DNA of 64,000 bases. Origin: Peteryoungia algae (lineage in GTDB: Bacteria; Pseudomonadota; Alphaproteobacteria; Rhizobiales; Rhizobiaceae). Each line of letters opens with the position of its first letter. Position 1 is the stretch's first letter. Made by a program: the position numbers and the translations under genes. The DNA is taken from the NCBI RefSeq assembly GCF_030369675.1, contig NZ_CP128477.1, positions 1 to 64,000 on the forward strand. Reading direction: 5' to 3'. The notes beneath the pieces are model-generated. The model ran no database searches, was not told where the DNA came from, and saw only the letters and a program-made list of their open reading frames with translations. Positions 9,339 to 15,868 of this stretch are shown piece after piece.

Positions 9339-10157
9339 GTGGGAGAGGCGAGGCTTGCGAGCCTCGCAATGTATGTCGCCCCCGCTGTCGTGGTGGAGGC
9401 GCAGCGTCTCTTCTGGGCCTTCCTGCGGGAGCACCTGCGCCAGGACGGCATCCCCGGAGTGCCAGAAACGCTCGACGAGGATAGTGCGCCTCACGACGCC
9501 TGGCTGAACCCGCGTCTGCTGCTCGCCCAGACCTGCGGCTTTCCCTTCGTCAAGCATCTGAGGGGTCGCGTGCGTCTCGTTGCCACCCCTGTCTATCAAG
9601 CCCCGGGCTGTCAGGGGCCGACCATGTGCAGCGTCATCGTCGTCCGCGAAGAGGGGGCCCCGCCCAGTCTCGCCGCCTGCGCGGGCCTGGCTGTCGCGAT
9701 CAACGAGAGGGGCAGCAATTCCGGCTATAATCTCCTGCGCGCTGCCGTCGCCCCCCATGCGGGTGGCAACCCCTTCTTCTCGAGTGTCACCGAGACCGGT
9801 GGACATCTGGCCAGCATGGAGGCGGTTCGCGCGGGCAAGGCGGATCTGGCAGCGATCGACTGCATCACCTACGATCTCCTGCGCCGCCACGCACCGGGGC
9901 GCCTGGAGGGGCTCTCCATCCTGACGCAAACCCCTGCCGGACCCAATCTTCCCTTCATCACCCGGCTTTCAGCGAGTGACGGTGAAGTCGCTTCCATTCG
10001 GAACGCCCTGAAGGCTGCGGTTGCGACACCGGAACTCGCCGAGGCGCGTGCGATCCTTGGCCTCACCGACGTCGTGGTGCTGGAAGAAAGCGCCTACGAC
10101 CTCCTGCTTCAGCATGAACGGACAGCGACCGACGCCGGATATCCCGATCTGCCCTGA
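9339..10157 (+). CDS. PhnD-like phosphate/phosphonate-binding superfamily protein, no signal peptide
   Basis: A 272-residue protein with the PhnD/SsuA-type fold: SVIVVRE strand, NERGSNSGYNLLR helix, TGGHLASMEAVRAGKADLAAID and LPFITR motifs. Family members are normally periplasmic binding proteins of ABC importers. This one lacks a signal peptide and has no permease or ATPase nearby, which suggests a cytoplasmic sensor or binding role. A start at Met11 (9369) is possible. It follows the desaturase gene by 5 bp. Confidence 0.78.
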   Translation: MGEARLASLAMYVAPAVVVEAQRLFWAFLREHLRQDGIPGVPETLDEDSAPHDAWLNPRLLLAQTCGFPFVKHLRGRVRLVATPVYQAPGCQGPTMCSVIVVREEGAPPSLAACAGLAVAINERGSNSGYNLLRAAVAPHAGGNPFFSSVTETGGHLASMEAVRAGKADLAAIDCITYDLLRRHAPGRLEGLSILTQTPAGPNLPFITRLSASDGEVASIRNALKAAVATPELAEARAILGLTDVVVLEESAYDLLLQHERTATDAGYPDLP

Positions 10158-10203
10158 CGGGACCCTTCAGGCGGATGTAAGTTCGATAGCCCGTCAGAAC
10201 AGC

Positions 10204-10464
10204 TCACAGCTTCACCTTGACCGGTCGCCAGACGATGGTTTCCGGCGTGCGGTCATAGGGGTTGTCCATGATCGTCACCTTGCAGTTTCGCGTGTCGCAA
10301 TGGGTGCAGCGAAATTTCAGCGAGAAAGGGTCGCGCCCGTGCCCATAAAAGGTTGCCAGGTCCTTCGCCATGAAGCGTCCCTGGTTCTGGCATTCGCGGC
10401 AGGTGGCGACCACCAGCATGTTGTGGCGAAGGGCTTTTCCGAGGGTGTCGATTGTCTGGGTCAT
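10204..10464 (-). CDS. small zinc-ribbon protein
   Basis: Two Cys pairs, TCRECQ and RCTHCD, spaced about 30 residues apart, form a likely four-Cys zinc ribbon in an 86-residue protein. I start at ATG 10464 (MTQTIDTLG); the frame is open to 10572, but the longer start has no ribosome binding site. Such small ribbon proteins are common and unnamed in rhizobia; the role, perhaps nucleic acid or protein binding, is unknown. Confidence 0.65.
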   Translation of the reverse strand: MTQTIDTLGKALRHNMLVVATCRECQNQGRFMAKDLATFYGHGRDPFSLKFRCTHCDTRNCKVTIMDNPYDRTPETIVWRPVKVKL

Positions 10465-10721
10465 GGCCTTGATCTTGAACAAAACAAGAACATCGTCAAG
10501 TGAGAACATGATCACGAAACGCTGGAAGCGTTGGTTTTCAAGGCTTTTCAGGGGATTGGCAGCCGTTGCCAACGAACTTGTGCCGGGCCGGCTAGGTCAC
10601 TGAAAATTAACCATAAATTCTTCGGCTTGTAAGCCAACTGTTAACCTTGATCTCTCTATAAAGAATGCGCTTCCACCAAGGTAATGCGTCGCGAAGCGCA
10701 CGGTTTCTGTATTGCGTATCG

Positions 10722-10749
10722 GGGAGAGCGTCATCCACGGCGCTCTCCC
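10722..10749 (+). terminator. terminator-like hairpin, possible small RNA end
   Basis: GGGAGAGCG and CGCTCTCCC make a perfect 9-bp stem with a 10-nt loop, followed by GTTT. No plus-strand gene ends here; the preceding ~80 bases are not coding and start near a TATAAAG box (about 10,657), so the hairpin could end a small transcript. A Rho-independent end is likely; the small RNA itself is a guess. Confidence 0.45.
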
Positions 10750-10850
10750 GTTTACGCCGTCAACCGCGCGTTGATGGGCATGAGGCCCCCTGGCGGGATC
10801 ATCTGCGATCCGCCGACTGGAAGTCATCCCAATTCGATTTGAAGACATGA

Positions 10851-10884
10851 GAAAGCCTCCGCGCCGTGTCGGCGGGAGGCTTTC
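10851..10884 (-). terminator. hairpin after lipoprotein gene
   Basis: GAAAGCCTCC and GGAGGCTTTC form a perfect 10-bp stem around a 14-nt loop, 33 bp beyond the stop of the minus-strand lipoprotein gene. The arms end in T-rich sequence on both strands, so it may stop transcription in both directions. Confidence 0.6.
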
Positions 10885-10916
10885 AATTCGGGAACTGCAG
10901 GGCTGCCGGCTCGAAC

Positions 10917-11336
10917 TCAGCCGGTCGTCAGGAACTCTGCGCAATAGCTCTTGCCACCATTGATGCCGGGACGGTCAACGACGGTACGCACGCTGCGGAT
11001 GATATAGTCGGATGACACCGTCAGCTGGACTTCGCAGCGCAGATACTCGGTGCGGGCACGGGTCAGCATCTTGCCCTTCTTGCCGTCGCCGAGATCCTCG
11101 AAGGTCGCCGGCACGACGCGGGTGTTGAAACCGCCGCGCCAGGTGTAGAGCGTCGATGCGCCCGCCGCCGTATCCGAGACCGGCGGACCGAACTTGGCGA
11201 AAAAGGCACCGGCCTGCTGGCCGTTCCAGCGCGTTTCGATCTCGTTTTTCGGGACACCGCCAGTCGTCGTGCAGCCGGCGGCTGCAAGGCAGAACGCTGC
11301 GATCAGTCCTGTTGTCGTGCTCTTCAGCAAAGTCAT
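10917..11336 (-). CDS. small outer-membrane-type lipoprotein
   Basis: Start at ATG 11336, with GAGGGA about 9 nt upstream, gives 139 residues with a lipoprotein signal peptide ending in the lipobox LAAAGC. The mature part has a beta-rich C-terminus and one Cys pair candidate (LRCEV, SYCAEF). Lipid-anchored envelope protein; function unknown. The frame extends 18 codons further upstream but without a plausible signal sequence. Confidence 0.75.
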   Translation of the reverse strand: MTLLKSTTTGLIAAFCLAAAGCTTTGGVPKNEIETRWNGQQAGAFFAKFGPPVSDTAAGASTLYTWRGGFNTRVVPATFEDLGDGKKGKMLTRARTEYLRCEVQLTVSSDYIIRSVRTVVDRPGINGGKSYCAEFLTTG

Positions 11337-11697
11337 TGTCAGTGTCCCTCGAACCCCATGAAAGGTCTGTGCGGCGACCATGGTCGCCATGCCGCCTGCC
11401 GCGCACGGCCCACGACTGCTTTACTGCGAAACGCCCGGGCGTGAAACGGAGGGGAGATGGTTACCAGCGCAATTTTTCGACCGGTGACTTCTCGGCAACG
11501 GCCACTCCGGCGAGCGCCTTTCACAAGGCATGCGGCACCGCCCCGCCAGCCGTCTCTCGTGGCTGAACATTGCTTCATCTGGAATGTTATCATCGGCATG
11601 CGCCGGTCCGTCATCAATTCTTCAAATTTCTCGCCGCTTTTTGCGTTTCCCTGCTTGTACAACGAAAATCACTGGTCTATAGAAGCGCCGCTGGTCA
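11337..11697. other. intergenic region upstream of tRNA-Pro
   Basis: Nothing here looks coding apart from the 5' side of the lipoprotein gene. The last 45 bases hold the tRNA promoter given separately. Confidence 0.5.
11655..11683 (+). promoter_or_regulatory. sigma-70-type promoter of tRNA-Pro
   Basis: TTGTAC at 11,655-11,660 and TATAGA at 11,678-11,683 are separated by exactly 17 bp, and the tRNA begins 15 bp after the -10 box, as expected for a short stable-RNA leader. Confidence 0.75.
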
Positions 11698-11774
11698 CGG
11701 AGTGTAGCGCAGCCTGGTAGCGCACCACGTTCGGGACGTGGGGGTCGAGTGTTCGAATCACTCCACTCCGACCA
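11698..11774 (+). tRNA. tRNA-Pro (CGG anticodon), integration site
   Basis: Acceptor CGGAGTG pairs with CACTCCG, the anticodon stem CCACG/CGTGG encloses TTCGGGA with anticodon CGG, the T stem is GAGTG/CACTC, and CCA is encoded. The tRNA is intact; its 3' half from 11,726 is the left attachment site of the 44.5-kb element, so the tRNA 3' half now present was probably supplied by the element. Confidence 0.97.
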
Positions 11775-11777
11775 GCT
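11726..11777 (+). repeat. attL: 3' half of tRNA-Pro
   Basis: Left copy of the 52-bp attachment repeat. It spans the anticodon arm to 3 bases past CCA. It differs from attR at five positions, all in the T stem, and its own T stem pairs perfectly. Confidence 0.92.
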
Positions 11778-11846
11778 GATATTCCTACGCTTTTCCCGAT
11801 TATCCGAAGCGTAAACGTAGCCTGAGAATTGGCGATCCGACAGAAA

Positions 11847-11877
11847 AACCGACAGCTATTTTTTAAGGCTGTCGGTT
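11847..11877. terminator. bidirectional terminator-like hairpin
   Basis: AACCGACAGC and GCTGTCGGTT form a 10-bp stem with an 11-nt loop. T-rich tracts follow on both strands (CTTTGTTT to the right, TTTCTG to the left). It would separate tRNA-Pro transcription from the element. Confidence 0.65.
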
Positions 11878-12000
11878 CTTTGTTTGCAGGCATTTGACCA
11901 GAATATCGTTTCCACAACCGTTAGCAGTGTTTCCGATTCGTCTTGACTCTCCGCCGCATAAGAACAAAAAAGGAACAAATTCCTAGTTTCGGAGGCTGAG

Positions 12001-12270
12001 ATGAAACATCGTCGGGGTGTCGATCTCGTGCCGGATGTCTCGGATGCAGGCCAGCTAATCTATACGACGCTGGGAATGCTGCCTGAATTCTACGTGCTGG
12101 GCTGCCGATGTCGGGCATGCGGGCACAAGGCGATGGTGGATCGATGGGAGATCGCTAGGAAGTACGGTAAGGGTGTTTACATTGGCAGCCTGGGCTCGCG
12201 CTTGAGCTGCTCAAAGTGTGGCGCACGCGGAAACTCGCAGTGGCTCGTGGGGAAACTTCCGAGAGATTGA
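12001..12270 (+). CDS. small zinc-ribbon protein of mobile elements
   Basis: 89 residues with two Cys pairs: CRCRACGHK near 35-42 and CSKCGARG near 71-78, a four-Cys zinc ribbon like that of small phage and plasmid proteins. GGAGG sits 5-6 nt before the ATG. First gene of the element from the left. Role unknown; binding of nucleic acid is a reasonable guess. Confidence 0.7.
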   Translation: MKHRRGVDLVPDVSDAGQLIYTTLGMLPEFYVLGCRCRACGHKAMVDRWEIARKYGKGVYIGSLGSRLSCSKCGARGNSQWLVGKLPRD

Positions 12271-12319
12271 TATGCCCCCTGAGACATATCCAGAAACAAA
12301 TATGTCGCCAGAGACATAA
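12271..12319. promoter_or_regulatory. paired operator-like dyads
   Basis: Two 19-bp sites start exactly 30 bp apart (12,271 and 12,301). The right one is a perfect dyad TATGTC-N6-GACATA, the left one is TATGCC-N6-GACATA. Such phased dyads upstream of a small-gene operon (from 12,435) suggest a dimeric repressor site. Confidence 0.5.
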
Positions 12320-12434
12320 ATTAACGCAGCCTAAATCAGTGTATTCTCACCCTGTTTTAAATCATCATAGGTTGCCGTAGACTCCCAATTCCGTTGACTA
12401 AGCTAGACAGATCGGAGCCGTAAGGAGTGTTGAC

Positions 12435-12749
12435 ATGACGGACACTAAGCCTGCGATGATCACCGGCCTGATCGACGAGTGGCAGCTGCGAACGGCTGAA
12501 GCGAAGCAGCGGCTTCGCCTGCAGTACGTCCCTTTTCACCCAACGCCGGAGATGGTCGACAAAGTCGAGACCTTCCTACAGATATCCGAAGATGAACAGC
12601 AGCAGGTGATCGAGGCCTGTGACTCGGATGATGCGGAGCTTTGGATATCAGTTCTGACTGCACGTGCGATCTACGAAGAACGTCAGGACAAAGGCACCGG
12701 ATCGATCACAGAAGAACGGGTTGCTAGATATCCGGAGCGCTATCCATGA
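12435..12749 (+). CDS. hypothetical protein
   Basis: 104 residues, acidic and helical, with TAAGGAG 7-8 nt before the ATG. The first half (MITGLIDEWQLRTAEAKQRLRLQYVPF) looks like an amphipathic helix. No family recognised. Its stop overlaps the next start by four bases (ATGA), so the two are translated together. Confidence 0.6.
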   Translation: MTDTKPAMITGLIDEWQLRTAEAKQRLRLQYVPFHPTPEMVDKVETFLQISEDEQQQVIEACDSDDAELWISVLTARAIYEERQDKGTGSITEERVARYPERYP

Positions 12750-12952
12750 CCGACCTCCCAGACACCCATCCACTCGTCCTGTATTCACGCGGTCAGATCA
12801 GCCGCCAAGCCGCCATAAACCGGATGAGATTCAGAGATTATGCGACGCTGCTTGTAGCCCTCGGCGAAGCCGATCTACCGATGCCTGTGCCTCCTGATGA
12901 GCGGATCGCAGCGGAGGTTGATACCTTCCGAATGCTGATGCGAGCGACATAA
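12746..12952 (+). CDS. small hypothetical protein, helix-turn-helix-like
   Basis: 68 residues starting in an ATGA overlap with the previous gene. The segment ISRQAAINRMRFRDYATLLVALGEADLP resembles the small UPF0175-like antitoxin or HTH proteins, but the match is only by eye. With its partner it could be a toxin-antitoxin-like pair; this is a weak inference. Confidence 0.55.
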   Translation: MTDLPDTHPLVLYSRGQISRQAAINRMRFRDYATLLVALGEADLPMPVPPDERIAAEVDTFRMLMRAT

Positions 12953-13119
12953 TGTCACGAACCAGGGGCAACCCGGTGTCATCTGCCCCCGATTTGTAAC
13001 AAGTCATTGAAAAGGTACCGAAAAATCGACATCTCCATAAACTTTTAATGTTGACATTAATGGTCGTTACCGAGCTGGTACCGGATCATCGTCGTCAGCA
13101 ATCAAAGCAGGAGAAATCG

Positions 13120-13434
13120 ATGAGCCAGCGCAGTGTAGGATGCCCTGCGACTTCGGTCGCCGTTCAAACTGGAGCTATCATTTCCGTGCTAGCTGCTGGT
13201 GCTGTGTCCGCCCACATGCAGGGCGTAGCAGCCGCCAGGGCAGCTCGTGAGGAGTATGCATCTCGGGTCCTCGCTCAGCAGCTCGATGACGCTGTAGCCG
13301 CGTGTCACGAATGGGCCGATCACGCAAAGAAGCTGGCGAACGAGAATGAACGGTTGATCGCCGAAAACGCGCGCCTGCGCGAAGTCGCTGAGCAGCGCCG
13401 GGGCGTCATCCAACGCATGCGGTCGGCAGCATGA
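13120..13434 (+). CDS. coiled-coil protein with N-terminal membrane segment
   Basis: Start ATG 13120 is set by GCAGGAG 6 nt upstream. The 104-residue product has a hydrophobic stretch (VAVQTGAIISVLAAGAVSA, residues ~12-30) followed by a coiled coil rich in Glu/Arg (NENERLIAENARLREVAEQRRG). It is likely anchored in the inner membrane. It overlaps the next gene by ATGA. Small proteins of this layout resemble phage spanins or Rz-like proteins, but this is not established here. Confidence 0.6.
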   Translation: MSQRSVGCPATSVAVQTGAIISVLAAGAVSAHMQGVAAARAAREEYASRVLAQQLDDAVAACHEWADHAKKLANENERLIAENARLREVAEQRRGVIQRMRSAA

Positions 13435-13799
13435 GCACAGAACTTTTGTTGACACCGCAGCAGGCCATTCAGCGCTGGCTCGTGCAAGGTCTGGATTATG
13501 ATGATGTTCTGCCGTTTACCGGATTTCGATCTCTCTACGCCTTGTACGAAGCTTATTTGGAAGACCAGGAAAACTGGAGAGCGGTCAAAAGAGACATGGC
13601 TATGACTGCTGGCGATATGGAACGCGAAGACGAAATCCGCGAAGTCTGGGACACTTTCGGGGACTACTTGCGCGAGAACCTGTATCCGGCGGAGTATGAC
13701 GAAGAGGTTCAGCGCCTGATACCGCTCATCAAAAAGAGGCAGCAAGCTCAACGCGTCGCTGCCTCCAAAAACTTCGGTCGGCGTCGTCAGTGCAGTTGA
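13431..13799 (+). CDS. hypothetical protein
   Basis: 122 residues, acidic middle and basic tail, opening in the ATGA overlap with the coiled-coil gene. The N-terminus (LTPQQAIQRWLVQGLDYDDVLPFTGF) is helical. No family recognised. Its end overlaps the convergent gene at 13,787 by 13 bp. Confidence 0.55.
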   Translation: MSTELLLTPQQAIQRWLVQGLDYDDVLPFTGFRSLYALYEAYLEDQENWRAVKRDMAMTAGDMEREDEIREVWDTFGDYLRENLYPAEYDEEVQRLIPLIKKRQQAQRVAASKNFGRRRQCS

Positions 13800-14329
13800 C
13801 GCGGCTGGTGCTCTGCATCGGCAAAACGAAAACGGTGAATCCTGTCCGAGATATCGATGTTCGGACCGGATTTCCTTTTTGCCGTAGGTGACGGAACTGA
13901 CGGTACACCCAGGATGGCATCCTCGATTCCGGCTAGAGCCGCATTGACTTTGTGCTCCGATTTTTCAGCGGCCAAAAGCTTCAGCTCTTCATCAGTCAGG
14001 CGAACTTCAAGCCAATCAATTTGATCGTCAGTTAGGCCCCTGAGCGGGATCGTGTCTCGTTGCTCAGGAAGTGCGGCTGCCCAGGCTTGAACGCATCTGG
14101 CTGGTGTCGAAAGCATCGCATCTACAGCACGCTGCTGACCGCGAGCCATGTCTCTCACGATCTCGATTTCATCCGTGTCTGGCAAATCGACCTGCTTCGG
14201 CGGCATCACGGTAGGCGACGGACCAAAGCCTAGCAGGCCCCAGCCAGTGCGCCAGCACCATTCCGCCGAGTTCCAAATGCCTTTTCCAAGGTTGGCAATC
14301 GCCATGATCAAAGCCATCAAAAATCTCAT
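13787..14329 (-). CDS. hypothetical protein with N-terminal membrane helix
   Basis: 180 residues; AGGAG lies 7 nt before the ATG. Residues 1-35 are hydrophobic and Trp-rich (MRFLMALIMAIANLGKGIWNSAEWCWR), the rest is soluble with LTDDQIDWLEVRLTDEELKLLAAEK helix. Unknown family. Convergent with the preceding pair. Confidence 0.55.
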   Translation of the reverse strand: MRFLMALIMAIANLGKGIWNSAEWCWRTGWGLLGFGPSPTVMPPKQVDLPDTDEIEIVRDMARGQQRAVDAMLSTPARCVQAWAAALPEQRDTIPLRGLTDDQIDWLEVRLTDEELKLLAAEKSEHKVNAALAGIEDAILGVPSVPSPTAKRKSGPNIDISDRIHRFRFADAEHQPRQLH

Positions 14330-14488
14330 CGTCGTCTCCTACTGCATCGTTCCGGAGACAGTCGGCGTTCGGCGAGCAAGCGACAAGAGGGGCGAGGGTT
14401 GTCTCCGAATTCACTCGCACAGAGCACTTGCGCCAACGGAAAATTCGCCAAAGACTTATGCCACGAGCACGGCGTGCAAGAGGAACAC

Positions 14489-15085
14489 ATGGCAAAATTG
14501 CAGACGCTTACGAAGAGGGAGATAAAGGAGCGAACCGAATACCACGTTGACAGATTGGGAGATCGTAGCGGCCGACGTGCTATTGGAGCCCGCGTTTTGG
14601 GGGTGTCGCTACAATACGTTGAAGCATGGTGCGATCCTTCGGAACCCGATGTGATACCAGCCGACAAGCTGATGCAGCTCGTGATAGAAGCGCATTTTCG
14701 CGAGCTGTACATCATAGACTATGGGAAAATCATCGATATCTATGACGACTGCGAGGTGCTGATCGGTAATGCAAACAATGCTGAGATAGCTTCTTTCCTA
14801 GCCGACACACATTGCGGCAGGATCGTCATGAGACCCCGAGAGGTGCGGTGGCCGACGCCGGAAGTTAAGATGTCGGACGAACAGCTGTTGCGGTCCAGGC
14901 TTCGGAAGGTCGTTGCGTCCGGCAAGGTCGACATCAAACAAATTTGCCGCGAACTGAATTGTGATGAATACGCACTTATCGACATGCAGAGCGAAATGGC
15001 GCTCGTCAAGTTTAGCAGGATGCCTGAGCGCACACACGTTGAAATGCTCGAAAGCTATGTGTGGGCGAAGGAAAAGGCCGCATGA
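14489..15085 (+). CDS. hypothetical protein
   Basis: 198 residues from ATG 14489, where AAGAGGA gives a ribosome binding site; the frame is open 30 codons upstream with no such site. The first third (YHVDRLGDRSGRRAIGARVLGVSLQYVEAWCDPSE) reads like a helix-turn-helix, so a DNA-binding regulator is possible. The remainder is not recognised. Ends in an ATGA overlap with the next gene. Confidence 0.6.
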   Translation: MAKLQTLTKREIKERTEYHVDRLGDRSGRRAIGARVLGVSLQYVEAWCDPSEPDVIPADKLMQLVIEAHFRELYIIDYGKIIDIYDDCEVLIGNANNAEIASFLADTHCGRIVMRPREVRWPTPEVKMSDEQLLRSRLRKVVASGKVDIKQICRELNCDEYALIDMQSEMALVKFSRMPERTHVEMLESYVWAKEKAA

Positions 15086-15315
15086 AAAAGCCGCTCCCAC
15101 TCACAGGTTCGTCCTTGGTCAGCGAGGTTGATCCCGAGTTGAAGAAATTCCGTCTAGCGCTCCGGAAACAGTTATTGAAAGTCGCGCAGACGCACCCTGT
15201 CGCAACTACGAGGGCGCTTTTTCGGGCGATGGCTGACGGCGATGGAGTGCCAAGACTCAGGGCCGAAAGGAGACCAGAATCAATCGTCCCATCCGAACCA
15301 GCTGAGCTTTCGTGA
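15082..15315 (+). CDS. small hypothetical protein
   Basis: 77 residues, basic, starting in an ATGA overlap with the preceding gene, hence co-translated. Helical middle LKKFRLALRKQLLKVAQTHPVATTRALFRAM. No family recognised. Confidence 0.5.
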   Translation: MKKPLPLTGSSLVSEVDPELKKFRLALRKQLLKVAQTHPVATTRALFRAMADGDGVPRLRAERRPESIVPSEPAELS

Positions 15316-15868
15316 GCGGCTCCACCAACGCGAGTGCCACCACCCAAACCAGGTCTAGTGCCTAAACGTCCCTGGAAAACGCAAGAATAGTGTATAAAAA
15401 TAAGTTATTTCTGATGCTTAGCGGAAAATGCATGTCAACATTCTGCCGACCCCTTAGCAGTCGTCAAATCGGTGTCGTTTCTGGTTGCTCTTTTTTCAGC
15501 TCATCAACAGGGCCAAGAGTTTGCCTGCCGGGCGATCATTGATGAAGCTGCCGTCTGGGACAGTTGTGCAGGCTCTCTCCGAGAACTAGAGCCAAGGAAA
15601 GTCATGTGATAGCCGAGCCTGGGTCCTGACAAATCAGCGGTGAAGTCCGGGGTGTCCGCCCCGGCCTCTCCTTTGCTCTTGGCGGACGTTGAAACACCAT
15701 TGAACGCAATCTTCCGTGACACGAAGTCACTGAAATTTCCAATCGATCAGCAATTTTTGTGGTCGCTCTCGATAGTCGGGTGACACGTGCGGTTCTGGCT
15801 ACTAATCCTTGTCTAAGCCGGTCGTGCACGCAAATGTCGCGGGCTTCAGATGCAGTGGGAGTGAAACC
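15316..15868. other. intergenic region before the methyltransferase operon
   Basis: No convincing gene. An AT-rich patch near 15,385-15,415 (GTATAAAAATAAG) could hold the promoter of the methyltransferase operon. I see no hairpin terminator or repeat worth naming. Confidence 0.35.

Noticed and set aside
13007..13020. 14-bp TTGAAAAGGTACCG also found at 48,963-48,976
   Set aside because: In a 44-kb element several chance 14-mer matches are expected across all pairs; no symmetry or context links the two.
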